From Croceicoccus gelatinilyticus (lineage in GTDB: Bacteria > Pseudomonadota > Alphaproteobacteria > Sphingomonadales > Sphingomonadaceae), in the NCBI RefSeq assembly GCF_018398395.1, contig NZ_JAHCBF010000006.1, forward strand, positions 186,001-250,000: a stretch of 64,000 nt of DNA, read 5' to 3'. Shown piece after piece: positions 62,214 through 64,000 of the stretch; positions within the stretch are counted from its first letter, which is position 1, and each line of letters begins with the position of its first letter. A program made the translations under genes and the position numbers. The notes under the pieces were generated by a model that made no database searches, was not told where the DNA came from, and saw nothing but the letters and a program-made list of their open reading frames with translations.

Positions 62214-62648
62214 ATGCAGCCAGCCCGAAGATTGGTGAGGATTGCGGCGCTCGCCTTGGTCATACCGCTGACCGCTTGCCAAGGCGCGCCATCATCGCCG
62301 CACCTGATTACCATCGCGAAGCCTGCACGTGCGGGAGAGGCGCTGATCCGGGACGAAGTGGCGGTGGTGCGCGGCTGTGTCGTGGCGAAGGGCCACCGCG
62401 GCAATGCGACCGTCCTGTTCGATCCGGGTGTCACCTTGCTGCCATCTGGCGACGGGCTCCACGATCGACTTTCCGGCAACAACATTTCCTTCGGCCAGCG
62501 CATCAGCGGAGGAGGCGGCAATTTTCGCGAGAACGGCAAGGGATGGCCGATTTCCGATATCGAGCGTTTCTATGGGGTTACGATCCCAACGGTCTGTCCG
62601 AAAGATAACGTGATGCGGCTGCGGAATATGGAGGTTCTGGACGGATGA
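62214..62648 (+). CDS. Lipoprotein array member B, short form
   Basis: A 144-residue lipoprotein (signal MQPARRLVRIAALALVIPLTAC split here, lipobox LTAC). It consists almost only of the domain shared with its neighbours: VAVVRGCVVAKGHRG, ATVLFDPGVTLLPSGDG, then ISFGQRISGGGGNF and PTVCPKDNVMRLRNME. The array pattern of Gly-Cys, a hydrophobic-Phe-x-x-Gly turn and a late Cys-x-Lys is kept. ATG 62214 follows GGAG. It begins 49 bp after member A. Its stop overlaps the start of member C by four bases (ATGA at 62645-62648). Confidence 0.72.
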   Translation: MQPARRLVRIAALALVIPLTACQGAPSSPHLITIAKPARAGEALIRDEVAVVRGCVVAKGHRGNATVLFDPGVTLLPSGDGLHDRLSGNNISFGQRISGGGGNFRENGKGWPISDIERFYGVTIPTVCPKDNVMRLRNMEVLDG

Positions 62649-64000
62649 CCGAGCGAAGGTTCATCAATACCGCAGTGGCCGGATTGCTGGCCGCCAGTCT
62701 TGCCGGTTGCGCTTCGCAAGATGCAGCATCGCCGCGCTTGTCCGATGGCTTGTCGTTTCGCGCGAAGATCAGCGAAAGCGGCTTTGCGACGATCCTGTCC
62801 GCCCCGCCTGCCTCGTTCGATCCGGTCGAACCGCCGCCGCCCGTACCGCGCACGGCAGAGCAGGATGCCGCTGACGCGGAATTCATGAGGGTCGCCGATT
62901 ACCAGAACAGCGTGCGCGACGAAGTGCAGGCTCTGGCCGAGCAGCTGCGCCGGGAAGAGCAAGGAAACTTCCAGACTCTGCATTATGACAATAAAGGCGA
63001 GTTGGGGGTCGTCTTCGAATTTCTGCGCAATGGCCGGGCCACGCTTCGCAAATACAGCAAGAACCCCACCTTTCGCGGCGAAACCGTGCGCTGGTCACAG
63101 GAGGAGCTGAGGGCCGCAGCAGATTTCATGTGGGAGACGTTCCGTGAAGATCGCGTGCTGCAGTCGACGGGCATTGCAACGCAGGTCGTCACCGCCCAGA
63201 TCAGCGTTTCGAAAGAAGAATTCCGGGCGCTGGTGAAACGCAAGGGCGTGACCATTCCCGAACCGGTTGAGCTGGTCTTCCACGCAGCGCCGGTGGTGCC
63301 TCTAGTCAATCCGCCGCGCCCACCCGCACAGGATCGGGCGGTGCCGGAGAACGTTGCGCCCTTTCTGCGTATATTCCCGAGGCACGACCGCCCAGCAGGC
63401 GCGCTCAATGCAGTCAACAGCCGTGTGACCGTGGTTCTTAAAGATGGCTGTTTCCGCGCCGCTGATAGGGACGATGCGCTGGTGCTGTTCCCCTTCGGGG
63501 CAAACCTGTTTGTCGACAGCAACAATTACCTTGCTTTCGGCAGCGGCGAGCGGCCCGGATACGCGCGCGTAGGCGAAGCGGTGGAGTTTATGGGATCGGT
63601 TCAGGAAGTGACCACCCCAGAGCTTGTCGATCCGATCCACGCCGCCTGCGGGCCGGGCAAGGTCATCAAGATCGAAGGAATGGAAAGCGCGGCTGCGGGC
63701 GATACGCAGAGGGCGGTGACCGACCGCGCCAATGCCATGCGCCGCTTCCAGGCCGAATACGGCCTCGATGCGCGGCAGGCCGAGCGTGCGCTCGACTGGC
63801 TCGACGCGCGCGGGGAGGCCAATCGACAGACCACGCAGGACGGTATCCTGGAGCCGCCGATAACAGGCGCGATGATGGTTGAAATGCCGCCCCGCCCAGT
63901 GATGGACGCCTCCGAATGCCCTCCCGGCAGCAGCCTCAGCGCCGGACTGTGTCGAACATCGGAAGGCCATTTGCGTCCACTGCCGGATTGGCTGGTCGAA
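62645..64000 (+). CDS. Lipoprotein array member C, cut by window edge
   Basis: At least 452 residues, open to the right edge. The signal MTERRFINTAVAGLLAASLAGC has lipobox LAGC. FATILSAPPASF resembles TTILEAPPYPP of member A. A helical region follows, and then the shared domain: VVLKDGCFRA, ALVLFPFGANLFVD, YLAFGSGE, then HAACGPGKVIKIEGME. After it, AMRRFQAEYGLDARQAERAL aligns with the AMRRANECLQ region of member A. The visible end has two cysteines (SECPPGSSLSAGLC). It is translationally coupled to member B. Function unknown. Confidence 0.75.
   Translation, partial: MTERRFINTAVAGLLAASLAGCASQDAASPRLSDGLSFRAKISESGFATILSAPPASFDPVEPPPPVPRTAEQDAADAEFMRVADYQNSVRDEVQALAEQLRREEQGNFQTLHYDNKGELGVVFEFLRNGRATLRKYSKNPTFRGETVRWSQEELRAAADFMWETFREDRVLQSTGIATQVVTAQISVSKEEFRALVKRKGVTIPEPVELVFHAAPVVPLVNPPRPPAQDRAVPENVAPFLRIFPRHDRPAGALNAVNSRVTVVLKDGCFRAADRDDALVLFPFGANLFVDSNNYLAFGSGERPGYARVGEAVEFMGSVQEVTTPELVDPIHAACGPGKVIKIEGMESAAAGDTQRAVTDRANAMRRFQAEYGLDARQAERALDWLDARGEANRQTTQDGILEPPITGAMMVEMPPRPVMDASECPPGSSLSAGLCRTSEGHLRPLPDWLVE

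Overview
The window looks like ordinary chromosome of a high-GC alphaproteobacterium of the order Sphingomonadales, most likely Erythrobacteraceae or a close relative. The basis is gene content and order: a zwf-edd-eda Entner-Doudoroff block with a phosphoenolpyruvate carboxylase homologue, a circularly permuted two-piece tmRNA gene, DUF2794, a thioredoxin-TPR protein, and ast genes beside an M20 hydrolase. The family is inferred from protein character; no rRNA is present to confirm it. There is no rRNA operon, CRISPR array, insertion sequence or integrase.

Layout. 1-6.7 kb: the start of a GntP permease (cut by the window edge), a YghU-type glutathione enzyme, a DUF2785 protein, tRNA-Gly(GCC), thioredoxin-TPR plus Lon-N-domain proteins, and a tightly overlapping yggT-folD-lipoprotein-marC run. 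6.9-15.9 kb: a probable six-gene minus-strand transcription unit zwf-edd-eda-ppc-SBF transporter-argB, with a good promoter candidate and a small palindrome upstream of zwf. 15.9-24.6 kb: transglutaminase, YjbQ, a diacylglycerol-kinase-family protein translationally coupled to a putative nucleotidyltransferase, TldD, a zinc-finger protein, an ABC ATPase, YqgE/AlgH and an AmpG-like MFS protein. 24.7-29.4 kb: NUDIX hydrolase, a LemA/TPM three-gene set, MscL, the tmRNA gene ssrA, and two small membrane proteins. 29.4-36.4 kb: an arginine-succinylation (ast) operon led by an M20 hydrolase, malate synthase G and a HisKA_2 histidine kinase. 36.4-45.4 kb: the envelope and maintenance run lptD-surA-pdxA-rsmA, then pepA-holC-lipoprotein-ndk. 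45.4-53.3 kb: a DUF1311-MliC lipoprotein, DUF465, a purN-MmcQ fusion, perM, purM, a DUF2066-like protein, hda, a serine acetyltransferase and DUF2794. 53.3-59.4 kb: a multipass membrane protein, a membrane-anchored GH24 lysozyme, a phosphoglycolate phosphatase and glmU-glmS.

After glmS the character of the DNA changes. There is an AT-rich gene-poor stretch with near-identical 17-bp repeats, then a DUF2939-type gene, and then three consecutive lipoprotein genes that share an unrecognised C-terminal domain and run off the right edge. That lipoprotein array is the best candidate here for an undescribed system.

Genes work together as central carbon catabolism (ED pathway, anaplerosis, malate synthase), arginine metabolism (argB for synthesis, astAB for breakdown), outer-membrane and cell-wall assembly (lptD, surA, glmU, glmS, AmpG-like, lysozyme and lysozyme-inhibitor-like proteins), and nucleotide and replication control (purN, purM, ndk, hda, holC). 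Functions rest on reading the translated sequences by eye; no database search was run.
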